From the NCBI RefSeq assembly GCF_010389155.1, contig NC_057768.1, positions 25,801,966 through 25,865,965 of the forward strand: DNA of 64,000 nucleotides. Reading direction: 5' to 3'. Each line of letters begins with the position of its first letter. Position 1 is the stretch's first letter. The notes beneath the pieces are model-generated. The model saw only the letters and a list, made by a program, of their open reading frames with translations. It was not told where the DNA came from and did no database searches. This document shows, piece after piece, positions 12,779-23,330 of this stretch. The stretch is from Erigeron canadensis (taxonomy: Eukaryota > Streptophyta > Magnoliopsida > Asterales > Asteraceae). A program made the translations under genes and the position numbers.

Positions 12779-13384
12779 CTAGTTGTTTGAACCTAGGTTG
12801 ATCTGCCCCTGGGTATTAAACTCAAAATTGACCTGTCCTTGGGTGTTGGATCCCAGGTTGCTTTGACCCTGGGTGTTTGGTCCCAGGTTTGTTTGACCCT
12901 GGGTGTTGGACCCCAGGTTGCTTTGACCCTGGGTGTTTAGTCCCAGGTTTGTTTGACCCTGGGTGTTGGACCCCAGGTTGCTTTGACCCTGGGTGTTTAA
13001 CCCCGAGTTGTTTAGATTTTGAGTATTGTCATGCGATCCCGCTGCATTATTTGGCTGATTATTCGGCCTTTGCACTCTTGATCGAGGATCGTGCGGTTGC
13101 CTGCGCCTTCCACTTGGCGGTGTATCACCATCATACTCGTCGTATTCCTCGTCAAAATTGATTGCCCTTCCTGATAATTCTCCCGCGTCTTGGAGACGCC
13201 TTAGAGTGCTCAGTATGCTGGCATAGTTTTGTCGTATATATGCATCGGTGATCTGGGGTTGAGCCGACGTAGAGGCGTGTGTCGCCCCTACTGATGAAGG
13301 TGTTACTGGTGTGCCGCCTTGATTTCGGTTTAGATCTATGCTTTCTCCCCCGAAACCAGGTGGCGGCCTATCTTCCTCGCTCAT
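12779..13384 (-). pseudogene. Gag N-terminal fragment of a Gypsy-type element
   Basis: Open frame of 201 residues starting at MSEEDRPPPGFGG; the frame is open a little further upstream, but this ATG gives the usual gag-like start. A Ser/Thr/Gly-rich N-terminus, ITDAYIRQNY and a Leu-rich helix, then an acidic patch (EEYDEYDGD) and Arg-rich stretch are followed by about eight copies of a 10-residue Gln/Asn/Gly repeat. It stops at 12779 without capsid or zinc-knuckle motifs, so the gene is truncated. Its own primer-binding site and LTR lie just upstream on the minus strand (13453-13866). Confidence 0.7.
12790..13030 (-). repeat. 30-bp tandem repeats inside gag
   Basis: Roughly eight units of 30 bp (TTTGACCCTGGGTGTT, then TGGTCCCAGG-type endings) with alternate units more alike, giving a 60-bp higher-order period. 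The unit length keeps the frame and encodes the NTQGQSNLGS-type repeat. Confidence 0.9.
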
Positions 13385-13466
13385 TCTTCTAGGTTTTAGG
13401 GTTTGGGAAAACAAAAATTTTTGCAAGTTTTGCTGTTCAGAGAATGTCTCGCGGATGGCGCCAATT

Positions 13467-13866
13467 GTTTGTACAATGGATTAGGTTAAAGGATTTTGAG
13501 GTGTTTGATGGGTTGGACGGCGATTCCCTGCTGGTAAGGCGTGAGAACCTTTTGTACGCCGGTTTAGATGTATTTTAGATCTCTTAGGGTTTTGCCCGTG
13601 GATCTTGTATGTGTTTTAGAGTTTTGGCCGTAGTAGGCATAATGATAATGATTAGGGTTTTCCCCCTTTTATAGCTGCTTTTTCGTGGATAATAAGTCTC
13701 TCACGCGTTTTGTATCTTTGGTAACGATCTCCTTTATTTAAGGAAGTGATATGATCGTATCTTTTCATGTTTATCTTCTTTTCCCCAGGCTATGTGATAC
13801 CCTGGGTGATCTTTTTAGCCTACCCTAGGGTGAGGCTTTATCCTGGGTGACAGCGGGTACACCATC
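13467..13866 (-). repeat. Internal LTR, family B
   Basis: Starts TGTTTGTACAATGG and ends GGGTACACCATCA, so its termini resemble family A while the interior differs. It has a polypurine tract on one side (13867-13879) and a primer-binding-type TTGGCGCCAT on the other (13455-13464), so it stands as a shared LTR between two partial elements. Confidence 0.75.
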
Positions 13867-13934
13867 AAGCCCCCCAGACTAATAATATGATATGCCAAGA
13901 TCATGTTGTTAGTCTTAGCCGAAGATGTAATGCT

Positions 13935-14147
13935 AGCCATCCTTCCCCCTATTTATGGGGGGTTCGTGACTTATTCCCCAAGTAGGGTTTATCGGGCCGT
14001 GTATATCACTTCTAAGAATAAGGGATTTGATTTGATCTTCTTTCCTAAGATATATGATTCTTGATAAATGCAAATCTTTTCCTTGTTTATCGAGAGTGAA
14101 ACGTACCCTTTGATCGTACCCTGTGTGATTGCGTCTGGTGGGTACGT
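13935..14147 (-). repeat. Truncated LTR copy, family A
   Basis: Closely matches the inner and terminal two-thirds of the 365-bp outer LTRs (CTATTTATGGGGGGTTCGTG through GTGGGTACGTTA) but lacks about the first 140 bp. It abuts the retroelement leader region at 14150, consistent with deletion or recombination within the element. Confidence 0.75.
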
Positions 14148-14149
14148 TA

Positions 14150-14285
14150 TGTTCTCGGATTCTTTATCCGATTTTTAGGTTTTGTACTCGGATTCTTCAT
14201 CCGGTTTTTGGTTTGGTTTTTTTTTGTACCCGGATTCTTCATCCGGTGTTTAGTGGTATACTCGGATTCTTCATCCGGCTTTTAT
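14150..14285. repeat. Four tandem copies of a CGGAT...ATCCG motif
   Basis: The 16-base core ACTCGGATTCTTCATC plus CGG recurs at about 14153, 14187, 14229 and 14261 with 30-45 bp spacing. Each copy can fold as a short stem (CGGAT/ATCCG) with a 5-base loop. It lies in the leader of the LTR element. Confidence 0.7.
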
Positions 14286-14736
14286 CGGGTGTTTTATTAC
14301 CCGTTTCGTAATATTAGCTGTTGGAGCTATTATCTTTTGCCTTTATTGCTTCTGGTAATTGCAGGAAGCAATGTTCATAAATAATGTCGCATTCGCTTCC
14401 ATTATCGATATATACTCTTCGTACTGAGATATCGAATATTTGTGCTTGTATTATTAACGGATCTTTGCTGGCTTTTTTGTCTCCCAAAGCTGGAAAACAT
14501 AGATCTCTTGACTAGATTTGCGAGTCTTCTGGATCTTTTCGTTTCATGTTTGCTTTATTAGGATCTTTACCGGCATACATTATCGAGATCTGAGTATTGA
14601 AACAGGGAATCTGACAGTTTTTGTGAGAAAAATTTTCCGGATTTTGACCTTTTTTGGTGCAAAATTTTCTGGATTTTAACCTTTTTTGATGCAGGTTGTG
14701 GTGATAAGTAGCGATTGTCCCGAGGATGGCGCCAAT

Positions 14737-15101
14737 TGTTTGTACAGCCAATCCGGTAGCCTAGAAAGGAGGAATGGGGGTGCTTGTGGTTGTTCGTTGG
14801 CGATTCCCTTTCGGTAAGGCGGAGCCTTTTGTACACCAAGAAAGTGTGTATGTGTGATTATGAATAATTCTAGCCATTCTTCCCGCTATTTATAGGGGAT
14901 TCGTGGCTTATTCTCCAAGTAGGGTTTTATTTGATTTAATCAGGCCGTGTGTATCTCTTCTAAAAATAAGGGATTTGATTTGATCTTCTTTCATAAGATA
15001 TAGGATTCTTGATAAATGCAAATCTTTTCCTTATTTATCGAGAGTGACACGTACCCTTTTATCGTACCCTGCGTCATTACGTCTGGGTGGGTACGTCATC
15101 A
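14737..15101 (-). repeat. 5' LTR, family A
   Basis: Nearly identical to 12101-12465. The inner side carries the primer-binding-type sequence (14722-14735, minus strand TTGGCGCCATCCTC). Followed on the right by a (TA)n tract. Confidence 0.9.
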
Positions 15102-15124
15102 TATATATATATATATATATATAT

Positions 15125-16830
15125 TATAATATAAAGTTGAAGGCCTGATGTTTTTTGACACTTCATTCATTAGGGTATTAAATGAGGTTTTAATTATATA
15201 TATGGAGTATTAAGGATTAATAATCTATAATTTCACCATTTTGATATTGGTAATTTTGGTATTAGTATGACAATAATAGTACAAGTAAATGATTTAAGTC
15301 ATTAACTATAACCTTTTGATATCCCTTATAATTTATCAGCCCAACATAAAAGATTCCAATCGGTTTTATAAAAATAAACCCAGCCTCCACCCTTTCACTT
15401 ACGTAATTGCAAAATACAAACAAATAATAATTATAATGTTGATGCCCCTCATACTAACCCATTCAATTTCCCACCATTATTACTCAAAAATTTCTTCCAA
15501 AAATTATCATACCAATTCTTTCAATCCATCTCTATAAGGTGAAGAACAGATACGGTTTATGACATTACTTTTTGGTTATGACCATTTTTTGATTTATTAT
15601 AAATTGAAAAAGGAATGAAAATTTTGGATTGAAACTCCTCTGTTTCTATTTCATCTCTTCTCTTTTAATTTAGGTACGAGTTTTTTTTCTTTTTAATGCT
15701 TTTGTTGTGCCATATTATAAGGTTACACTTTAAGAGTTTGATGAAATGCCTAGAAAAGTGGTTTCTGAATTCTTGGTATTATGTTAGTCATATTCTTTGA
15801 TAATGATTTATATGCATTTGTATATTTGTTTGTCTTTAACCGATATTCTTATTTCAGGGTATAGAGAGTGTTTGAGGATGTAAAAGCATTAACTTCAATT
15901 CAAGATGATAGGTATTTAGAAACTGTCATCCACTCCTCTATATATCTCTCTTTTCACGTTATCTGATCGTGCAACAGGTTTCAACTCCAATCGAAGCTTT
16001 TGTTTCCCATTGAAAGGGATAAATAATTTAAAGGAAGAAAATGATCAACACGTGTTGGATATATATCATTGGTTGACTTCTAATGAAAATAATAATCAAC
16101 ACGTTTTTAATATCCAGGTTTTCCTTTTTCAAATAAAGTATAGGTTAGAGGTGGTAAATTAGGAAAATTTTTTGTTGAGTTTAGTCAATGGGTTGAAATG
16201 GATTCATTTATATTTATTTTTTTGATATTTAGTCTAGAGGTTGTAAGAGAGGCAAGTTGGTTCTATAGGTCAATGGATTTAAACGGTTGCATTATTACTT
16301 ATGTTTTGGTTTGAGGCTGTAAAGTGTGTGAGTCGGGTCGGGTGGGCAACGAGTTGAATGTGTTTATATTGCTAACTGTTTAGGTTAGAGGCTGTAAAAT
16401 GGGAGAGTTTGGGTCGTGTTGGGTAGCGGGTAATGGGCCCGGACTGAGACACTACATAAGAAAATGCCCTTTTTTGTATTGTTCTTATAAGGGAGTACTG
16501 TAATTTAGTTGTGTGTTAGGATTAAATATAACTGTATATTATGATTTGATGATAATATTGACAAGTTTTTCAAGTTGGGATGCATTTACAATACTGGAAA
16601 TCATAAGCGAATAAATCCACTGCTGTGATCATATTGGTACCAATAGTTTTAACAGTTCCAAGACAGCCCCTTTCTTTGACTACCTGGTAATTGTAGTTTG
16701 ATTTTAAACCGTGTAGGGTGCGGTGAACTGAGTAAATATATCGTTCCAAGACAGCCCCTTTCAAGTTTTATATTTGTGTTTATAAGACGAAACCACGTTC
16801 GTTAATATAGCGTTTGACAAAAATATAAAA
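15125..16830. other. AT-rich; no gene; degenerate repeats
   Basis: No supportable gene. At 16140-16440 a degenerate unit of about 80 bp (GAGGCTGTAAAATGGGAGAG and variants) occurs about four times. A second short duplication, TTCCAAGACAGCCCCTTTC, is at about 16657 and 16744. The right part belongs to the Helitron ending at 16864, whose 5' end I could not place. Confidence 0.6.
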
Positions 16831-16836
16831 TTCAAA

Positions 16837-16864
16837 CCGTGCATCGCACGGGTCTTCACCCTAG
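16837..16864 (+). mobile_element. Helitron 3' terminus
   Basis: A perfect hairpin, CCGTGC-ATC-GCACGG (16837-16851), is followed after 9 bases by CTAG (16861-16864) and then T, the standard Helitron 3' end. The element extends leftward for an unknown distance. Confidence 0.75.
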
Positions 16865-17539
16865 TATAACCAAAAAATAATGTTTTTAAACACACTCCCA
16901 ACATCAGTTTGTATGATGGTAAATTGGCAGTTACCTACTCACAAGTCAACACTTCAATAACATTTCATACGTCAAATATATATTATATATATAAAAAAAA
17001 AAATCGAAGTTAAAATAATATGAGTATTATACCGTAGATATTAAATTTGGCTTGTGGGACTGCAAATCAACGACTTAAATTGTGACCCACACGATATGAG
17101 CTTGTGTAGGACAAATGCCCCAAATAATATGAAAGGGCCACACGGAATGCATCCAATTAAGCTCATTTCTTCATACTCGAATTATAGCCCAATCAATGCA
17201 TGCTAGGCCCATCATTTTCTCTTTTCAAATCATGTATTAAAATCAGGAGATTTGTATTCATACAAAACGACGTAATAGATATCTTCTCACATTTTGTTAC
17301 CTTTTAACGAATTTTTATGGACGGTTTGTGACAATGACCTCTCATACCCTGTTCTTGACGAATTGGGTATCATCCTTGTTGTCACGTTGTCGTTTATGAC
17401 AATGGCTTATAGTGATTGTGTAACAGTACAATCACTATTAATTATGACATGTTTCGTTTTTTTTATGACTAAACATGGATGTAGCTTAGTAAGTAAGTAA
17501 CTGCCCAGTGTCATCTTTTGAGGGTTTTGAGTCTTAATA

Positions 17540-17700
17540 CCTCGACGGTGTATGGGGGAGTTTAAGATGTAGGCAGACCTTACCTCTACCTAAGTAGAGA
17601 GGCTGCTTCCAGTTTCTACCTAAATGGTAGAAAAGGTCCTCCAACCTTTGCATAGGATGGGGATCGAACCTATGACCTCTGTTTCCAGAGGCAAGGGTGT
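17540..17700 (-). mobile_element. tRNA-derived SINE (Au-like), fragment
   Basis: On the minus strand a B-box-type GGTTCGATCCC (17660-17670) is followed by GGTAGAGGTAAGGTCTGC and a C-rich CTCCCCCATACACCG stretch, the body layout of plant Au-type SINEs. A related copy is at 37685-37815. The tRNA-like head is interrupted on the right by the MITE at 17710. Confidence 0.7.
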
Positions 17701-17709
17701 TTAACATAT

Positions 17710-17840
17710 GGGAAATGATCCCTACACAACACAATTTTACCATACACAACAATATATGTATTAAAAGGTTGTACTGTACAACTGTCTGATGCATGTATTG
17801 TTGTGTATGGCAAAATTGTGTTGTGTAGGGATCACCTACC
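17710..17840. mobile_element. Foldback MITE, 131 bp, 9-bp target duplication
   Basis: The arms GATCCCTACACAACACAATT (left) and the inverted copy on the right pair over about 40 bases. The element begins GGGAAATGATCCC and is flanked by perfect 9-bp direct repeats TTAACATAT (17701-17709 and 17841-17849). Nine-base duplications indicate a Mutator-type (MULE) origin. Related members are at 31589-31718 and 50616-50746. It has no coding capacity. Confidence 0.9.
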
Positions 17841-17849
17841 TTAACATAT

Positions 17850-18829
17850 AGTTCTAATGATGTTGTACATGAAATGAGCAAAATTATGTAACAAAGATTC
17901 ATTTAGACATGTTCGACCAAGCTTGAGTTATTTTATAGCCCTGGAATACTTATCTTTTATGTGGCTGGCAGGGCCATGAGCTCAACTAGACTCAAGAATC
18001 TGTCTATATGATTGTAAGAATTGTATGAATCACATGATTGTATAAATCATTTGAACCTATCAGATGGGACCAACATATAATCATATATAGTAAATGAATC
18101 ATATATCATATCATGTGTATAATATAATTATTTTTCTGTAACAAAATGAATGCATAAAGTGTTATTTTCCCTGTTTTTTTTTTTTTTTTTGGCAAAATAT
18201 ATAACATAATATTTATTCGTGTGATACAAGTATGAAGAAGATTCCAATTGATCATGATACAACCGAACTTTAGATTTTTACATATTGAAATTGAAACACT
18301 AATTTGAAACGTATTTAATTACAAATTGAAATTGAGACTATAGAAGAAAATGTTTTCTCGTCTTGAAGTGTCGTAACTGGAAACTTTAATGCGTAACAGG
18401 TTGTGTTGTTAGAGTATAGTATCAACGTTATCCATTTTGAGATTTCTATGCTACAAATACATTTGATTCAACTTCATGGAGTGATATTTGGATGAGGATG
18501 ATGAAGGGTTTATATAGATTGATAAAATTGAAAATGAATTTCATTTATATATGATTGTCAAAGAATGGAAGGATCTCAATACGTAACAATTACTGTAAAC
18601 ATTCTTCTTCTTCTTATTATTAATAAGGCAGTGATGATGATCTTTATTTTGGTTACACCTTTGAATAAAAATTTGAGGATTTGAAATTAATTATTATCTC
18701 CTAACAAATCTAACAAAGTTTCACGACGATATACCTAATAAATGGCTAAATACGAACTTTTACATAAAGCGCCATAATTTTTTAGACATACTGTATGATT
18801 AATATGTCATTTTATTAAGAATGTTATTA
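17850..18829. other. AT-rich intergenic, no gene seen
   Basis: No coding region. Contains a T run (about 18174-18190). At 18830-18852 the minus strand shows a hairpin CGTACATCGTACG followed by GGGCATTAGT, resembling a decayed Helitron 3' end just outside the next element. Confidence 0.65.
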
Positions 18830-18920
18830 CTAATGCCCGTACGATGTACGAATTGAACATATGTATTGTTGGATATAAACCATAAAAAATAATTATTTCG
18901 TACCTATACATATAATTACA

Positions 18921-20685
18921 CTAGTGTTCAGGCCCGTCCAATGGACGGGTAGTCTCAAAATATATTAATCAAAGTTAAAAAATTAGAATTCAAATATATT
19001 AAATGGATATACCAAAATCAACTTGGAAATTTGCTAGCTGAATAGTCACTCCATCAGTCAAAATACTCCTAAAATTTTCCGTCCATTCACCATTGACCGA
19101 GCTATGTATGATAATGCCCTGCAAATAGCAAAAAAAAAATAAAAAAACTGGTAAGTTCTGTTAGTGTTTTTCTATGTATTTAATCCAATTTTAAAAAATT
19201 AACCTAAACAAATTATTCAGAATAAAAAAGGAACCCAACCAAGGATGTCCAAACGTCGATCAAATGATTTTATCGGCTAATGCAAGAAAGATAGGGAAAC
19301 AAGTTGTTGATAAAAAAAAAGAGTTGAGCCAAAAACCTTGCAAAGTCATCTACTGTTGTGTTAAATCCTAAACATAACGTAGATCAAAGGGTTTTTATCT
19401 AAATGCATTATTTAAAATTGATATCATGCTTTTCATATAAGATCCGAAATATATCTGTCATACACAAACTAAAATGATGAATTATTCCACCATGCTAAAT
19501 AATCACACTAAAACATTCAACACCATTTCAATATGTAACATTTTACCCTGATAGAATAACATCGGCTACGAAATTACACCATTTATGAGCTAGTTTCAAA
19601 ACAAGTTCAAAATAATCATAGTCAATATGTTAAAATAATCATAATCTTACTCATAGCAAAATTCGACTTTTTATCTAAAAGCTTATAGAAAGATATAATC
19701 GTAAATCTTAAGTATACACCATTAATGAGCTACTTTCAAAACGGTATCAAAATAATCAAAGTCAATATATTAAAGTAATCAGAAACATACTCATAGCAAA
19801 TTTAAACTTTATATCTAAAAGGTTATAAAAAGATATAATCGTAAATCCTAAGAGTTAGCATAGGTTACAAATACAAAATTTAATATATAATATTTAGATT
19901 AGTTAAGTCATATATCACAACTTAATCGATACGAAAACTAAAGAAGAAACATACGAAAACTAACTCCATATAAATATTGATTTCAGTTTACCTTTTTTTT
20001 TCCAACTTTAGTTAAATAAAAAATTTACAGTTTCTTATATTCTAAAAGTGTAAACTATATAATTTGAAAAATACATATCATTTCATCAACAAAGACCATC
20101 TCGAACGTTTTGATTTTCTTAGGGTTGTTCCACACCGAAACAGTCCATACATGCACAAGACGGAGTCGTAAATGTGGTTAACATGTGTTTTTAAGATCTT
20201 CAGGATGAACTAATGTGGTCATGATTTTTGTTGTTGAAGAAAAAGTCATAACGAGCCTCAAACTAAATTAGAAGAAATAATAATAACAATAACATAAGAA
20301 TTCAATGTTAAAAAATAATAATAATAATGATTAATTATGTGCAAAGTATATAAAAAGAAAAAACCTTTTGTGGTTGATCGTAGCCTTTTTTTTTGTTGTC
20401 GTACGTGAGTTATATTATAGATTACCAATATAACCGAAAAGTGTATATTAATTATTTTTAAATTGGGTGATTTTGTAAATTGGTGATGAAAAACCAAAAA
20501 GTGTAAATTAATTGTTTTTAGATTGGGGTTAAAGTATAAATTGTTGATGAAAAATCAAAAAGTATAAATTAATATAGATTAATATTAAAAAATTTGAAGA
20601 TTAATAAGGATGGAAGATTAGGCTAAAGGAGAGAGATTATGGTGCCAAGTATACCCCCAACCTCCTCTTTTAGTTATATTATAGA
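18921..20685 (-). mobile_element. Helitron with RPA-like fragment, canonical ends
   Basis: On the minus strand it begins A|TCTATAATATAACTAAAAGA (at 20685) and ends with a perfect 7-bp hairpin CCCGTCC-ATT-GGACGGG (18933-18949), then CCTGAACACTAG|T (CTAG at 18921-18924). This matches Helitron rules: 5' TC, 3' CTRR, insertion between A and T, no target duplication. Length 1,765 bp. It resembles the element at 2506-4973 through most of its length, including the 60-bp repeat array and an RPA-like exon, and is non-autonomous. Confidence 0.9.
20085..20252 (-). pseudogene. RPA-like exon fragment in Helitron
   Basis: The minus strand carries the counterpart of the exon at 3095-3268: the Thr-Thr-Leu-Val-His-Pro-Glu region, the LRLRV-equivalent segment now disrupted, and NNPKKIKTFEMVFVDE with its downstream donor. 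Small indels break the frame, so no product is expected. Confidence 0.6.
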
Positions 20686-21580
20686 TAGATTGTCTTTGGA
20701 TATTTTGCCAAAATTCTTATATTTATAAATAATAATAATAATACTAAATAGTTTGTTAATAATAAAAATTAGAAACATATTTTGATTAGAACTCTAAAAC
20801 TCAATACATATTTTAGTTATTAAAATAGAATAATACATGTCGATAAAAAATTACGCCATGTGTCACTCAAGTAACCCCTCAATTCTGTTTTAATATACGG
20901 GTAGATATTCGCGATACCTATACTAGATATTTTTTTTAAAAAAATTAAATATAGTCAAGAAAATGTACTCTATAAAATAACAAACTTCATTACGTTCAAC
21001 GAAAACAAATCACGATTTGGAAGACCATCATCAACCAGATTGGAGCTAATTATAAGAAACACGATATATAACCGGTTGACAATGACGATATGCTTGGATA
21101 GCAAACTAAAATTACATCCTAACTTATATAATCTCATTTTACAAAGATATAATAGCACCACACAAATCAAGAAATTATTAGAATATGGTATAATCATTAT
21201 AAATGCTTGAAATCTTGTAATTTGTAAAAAAAAATATTAAAATTAAACGAAGTAACATTGGGAAAAGCTACATTGGCCTTACGCTTTATTACAAAAAAAT
21301 AGACGAACATATCCATATACTCGTGGGCCGTAAGTACATAAGTTTTAAGCCCAAACACATCCGGGGCAATAAGTCAACAACAATCAAACATCACATTGCC
21401 ACCACCTGTCGTCTTACCCGTTTCTGGTCGACAGCCACCCACCAGCTGCCGCCTCCGACATCTCGCCGAGAACACCAACTGAGACCTTCCAGTTCCTCCA
21501 CCAGTCACCACCATCAGCAGTCACCTCTTAAAAATGGTTAGAGCTTGAAGAACCCAAAGGAAGCTAAAAGAAAAAATAAG
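20686..21580. other. Intergenic, no gene seen
   Basis: AT-rich. A C-rich patch at 21360-21535 has an open frame with no ATG and low-complexity His/Pro/Ser composition; I do not call it. Confidence 0.65.
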
Positions 21581-21584
21581 GGTG

Positions 21585-21975
21585 CGTCTGGTTGTGTAAA
21601 ACAACCCTTGTTTTCCATTTTTGTTTTCCAAGAAAATATGAAAGATAGAAAACGCGTTCAAATAATAGTTTTCTAAGAATATTTTCCAAGAAAATCGAAT
21701 ACAATGTTTTTCAATGGAAAACTTGAAAACATCTTTTTCTTGTTTTCTGTTTTCCATTTCCATTTCCCCCCTCCCTTCGTCTCACATTCCTAACATATTT
21801 TCTAATTAGAACGCGTTTTCAAAATTTTTATTTGTTTTTTAGAAAATAAAAACCTTTCTCATTTTCTAGAAAATTAAAAATGGAAAAACATAAAACATCT
21901 GTTTGGTTGTAGAAAATGTTTTATGGTTTTCCATTTTTAATTTTCTAGAAAATAAAACCTTCTCATTTGGTTGAG
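21585..21975. mobile_element. Probable foldback element rich in GAAAAC/TTTTCC
   Basis: Two near-perfect arms (21862-21898 and 21916-21952; core AAAATTAAAAATGGAAAA) form a 37-bp stem with a 17-base loop. Further out, GAAAACGCGTTC (about 21648) and GAACGCGTTTTC (about 21808) are also inverted. TCTGGTTG and TTTGGTTG motifs at the two ends recall cut-and-paste element termini. Superfamily and exact ends are unresolved. Confidence 0.5.
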
Positions 21976-22240
21976 TCAAGTTGGAGAAGTCTTGACCCTT
22001 AAATAAAAATCAAAGGCTAAGATTTAAAAATCATCTTTGAATATTGATCTTTGATTTTCATCCAAGGGCCAAGATCATGACTAGTCATGTTAGGGCCAAC
22101 TTAAAAGAATCCCCCCTCCCCCCTCTACTTATTAAGACTAACAAAATAGATGACATATGTTAAATATGGACCACTTAATTAGTATTAATTTGATGACTTA
22201 TGGAGCATGGACTACTTAAATTATTTAAATAATAAAACAT

Positions 22241-22282
<42 letters not shown>

Positions 22283-22725
22283 AATAATAGATAAGAAATA
22301 TTTTATATTAATCATCAATTTTAATACAAGTTCTCACCTCTCCATAATTATGATTAGGAAACTTAAGTTGGTTGTACAGATTTTGTCTATGCAAATAAGG
22401 ATTTTTTCATTTCCGGACGAATGCGTTAAAAGACCATAGTGGATCGGTATGAGGTATTGAGAAATCTCCTTGTAGCACCAATCTTACAAAATGGTTACCA
22501 TTCACGCGTGTAATAACCCAAATATTATGTGGCTGTGACATTGGTGGACTGGTAAAAACGTTGTCTCTCCTATATTGCTCAAAAAACCAACCACCACATT
22601 ATAACTTAAAGAAATGAGTAACCCCGTGTCTGACATATCCATCCAATGTGGTGGAGGCAGGTCCTTGAAAGTGACTTAGTGTGTGCTGAAATGATTGCAT
22701 GCCTTCTCAGTTAAACATATAAGGG
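21976..22725. other. Intergenic, no gene; (AAC)n tract
   Basis: AT-rich, with a clean (AAC)n microsatellite at 22241-22281 running into (AAT)n. Nothing else supportable. Confidence 0.75.
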
Positions 22726-23117
22726 TGGAGGGAGCACTCCATCCTTATCCAATTCTACCCAAATCATCTTTCAATCAAACTTTTCAACACACCACTACCT
22801 AATTCTATCTAATTTTTACCCAAATCCCAGGCATAACATACCAAATCCTACCCAATTTCTTTTTCTTTTTCATTTTTTATTACATATAATTAAATTATAT
22901 AAATATAAATACTAAAACATTGAATAAATAAAACACACAACACACATTACATTCATATTTTTTTTAAAAAAACATACAAACTACAATTACTTAAAAATAA
23001 TTCGGTGGTGGTGCCCGATTCGGTGGTGGTGGACGATAAGTTTGGTTGGCCGGATTTCGTTTGTTACCTCTTGGTGGTTCCATGGTGGTGGTTGTAAAGA
23101 TATATACTGAAAATGTA

Positions 23118-23149
<32 letters not shown>

Positions 23150-23150
23150 A
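22726..23150 (-). mobile_element. Possible PIF-like fragment with a 30-residue ORF
   Basis: Starts at a short inverted motif GGTGGAGGGAGCACTCCATCC after TAA and contains, on minus, an ORF (23083-22991) beginning MEPPRGNKRNP and rich in Pro/Asn/Arg, ending in a stop after 30 codons. A TATA-like (TA)n tract lies just upstream of its ATG. This layout recalls the broken accessory genes of the PIF elements in this window, but the right terminus was not found. Confidence 0.35.
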
Positions 23151-23330
23151 GTGAGTATGGGGTTGTCTCTCATCTAAGCTTAGATGGAAAACCCCTCACA
23201 TTTGGTTTTTATAATCATAAAAATTATGGGGGGCCATGTATATATTTAAAATTCAAACAAATATTAAAATATTTGTATGTGAGGGATTCCCCATCTAAGC
23301 TTAGATGGGGAACGACCCCATACTCACTTT
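23151..23330. mobile_element. Foldback MITE, 180 bp
   Basis: Inverted arms of about 50 bp (23151-23205 and 23279-23330) both contain CATCTAAGCTTAGATGG and end GTGAGTATGGGG / CCCCATACTCAC. The central loop is AT-rich. It lies next to a (TA)n tract (23129-23150). Target duplication not resolved. Confidence 0.8.

Larger units (their letters stand above)
12101..15101 (-). mobile_element. Rearranged LTR retrotransposon (Ty3/Gypsy-like), non-autonomous
   Basis: Two LTRs of 365 bp (12101-12465 and 14737-15101), both starting TGTTTGTACAGCC and ending GGTACGTCATCA, bound the block. Both flanks are (TA)n, so the 5-bp target duplication is presumably ATATA-like. Orientation is minus: next to the left LTR, inside, is a polypurine tract read on minus as AGACTGGGGGGCT; next to the right LTR is TTGGCGCCATCCTC, a tRNA primer-binding-type site. 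The interior is not a normal gag-pol. It holds a gag fragment, an LTR of a second family and a truncated third copy of the outer LTR. Confidence 0.85.

Noticed and set aside
12790..13030. Regularly spaced repeats resembling a CRISPR array
   Set aside because: The 30-bp units are contiguous, have no spacers and encode an in-frame peptide repeat of gag in a plant genome.
12877..13161. Plus-strand Cys/Pro/Gly-rich frame (GLFDPGCWTPGCF repeats)
   Set aside because: Antisense shadow of the gag repeat region; periodicity comes from the 30-bp repeat.
21323..21541. C-rich frame with Pro/His/Ser composition
   Set aside because: Begins at GTG with no ATG, low complexity, no splice context; could be a leader fragment but cannot be supported.
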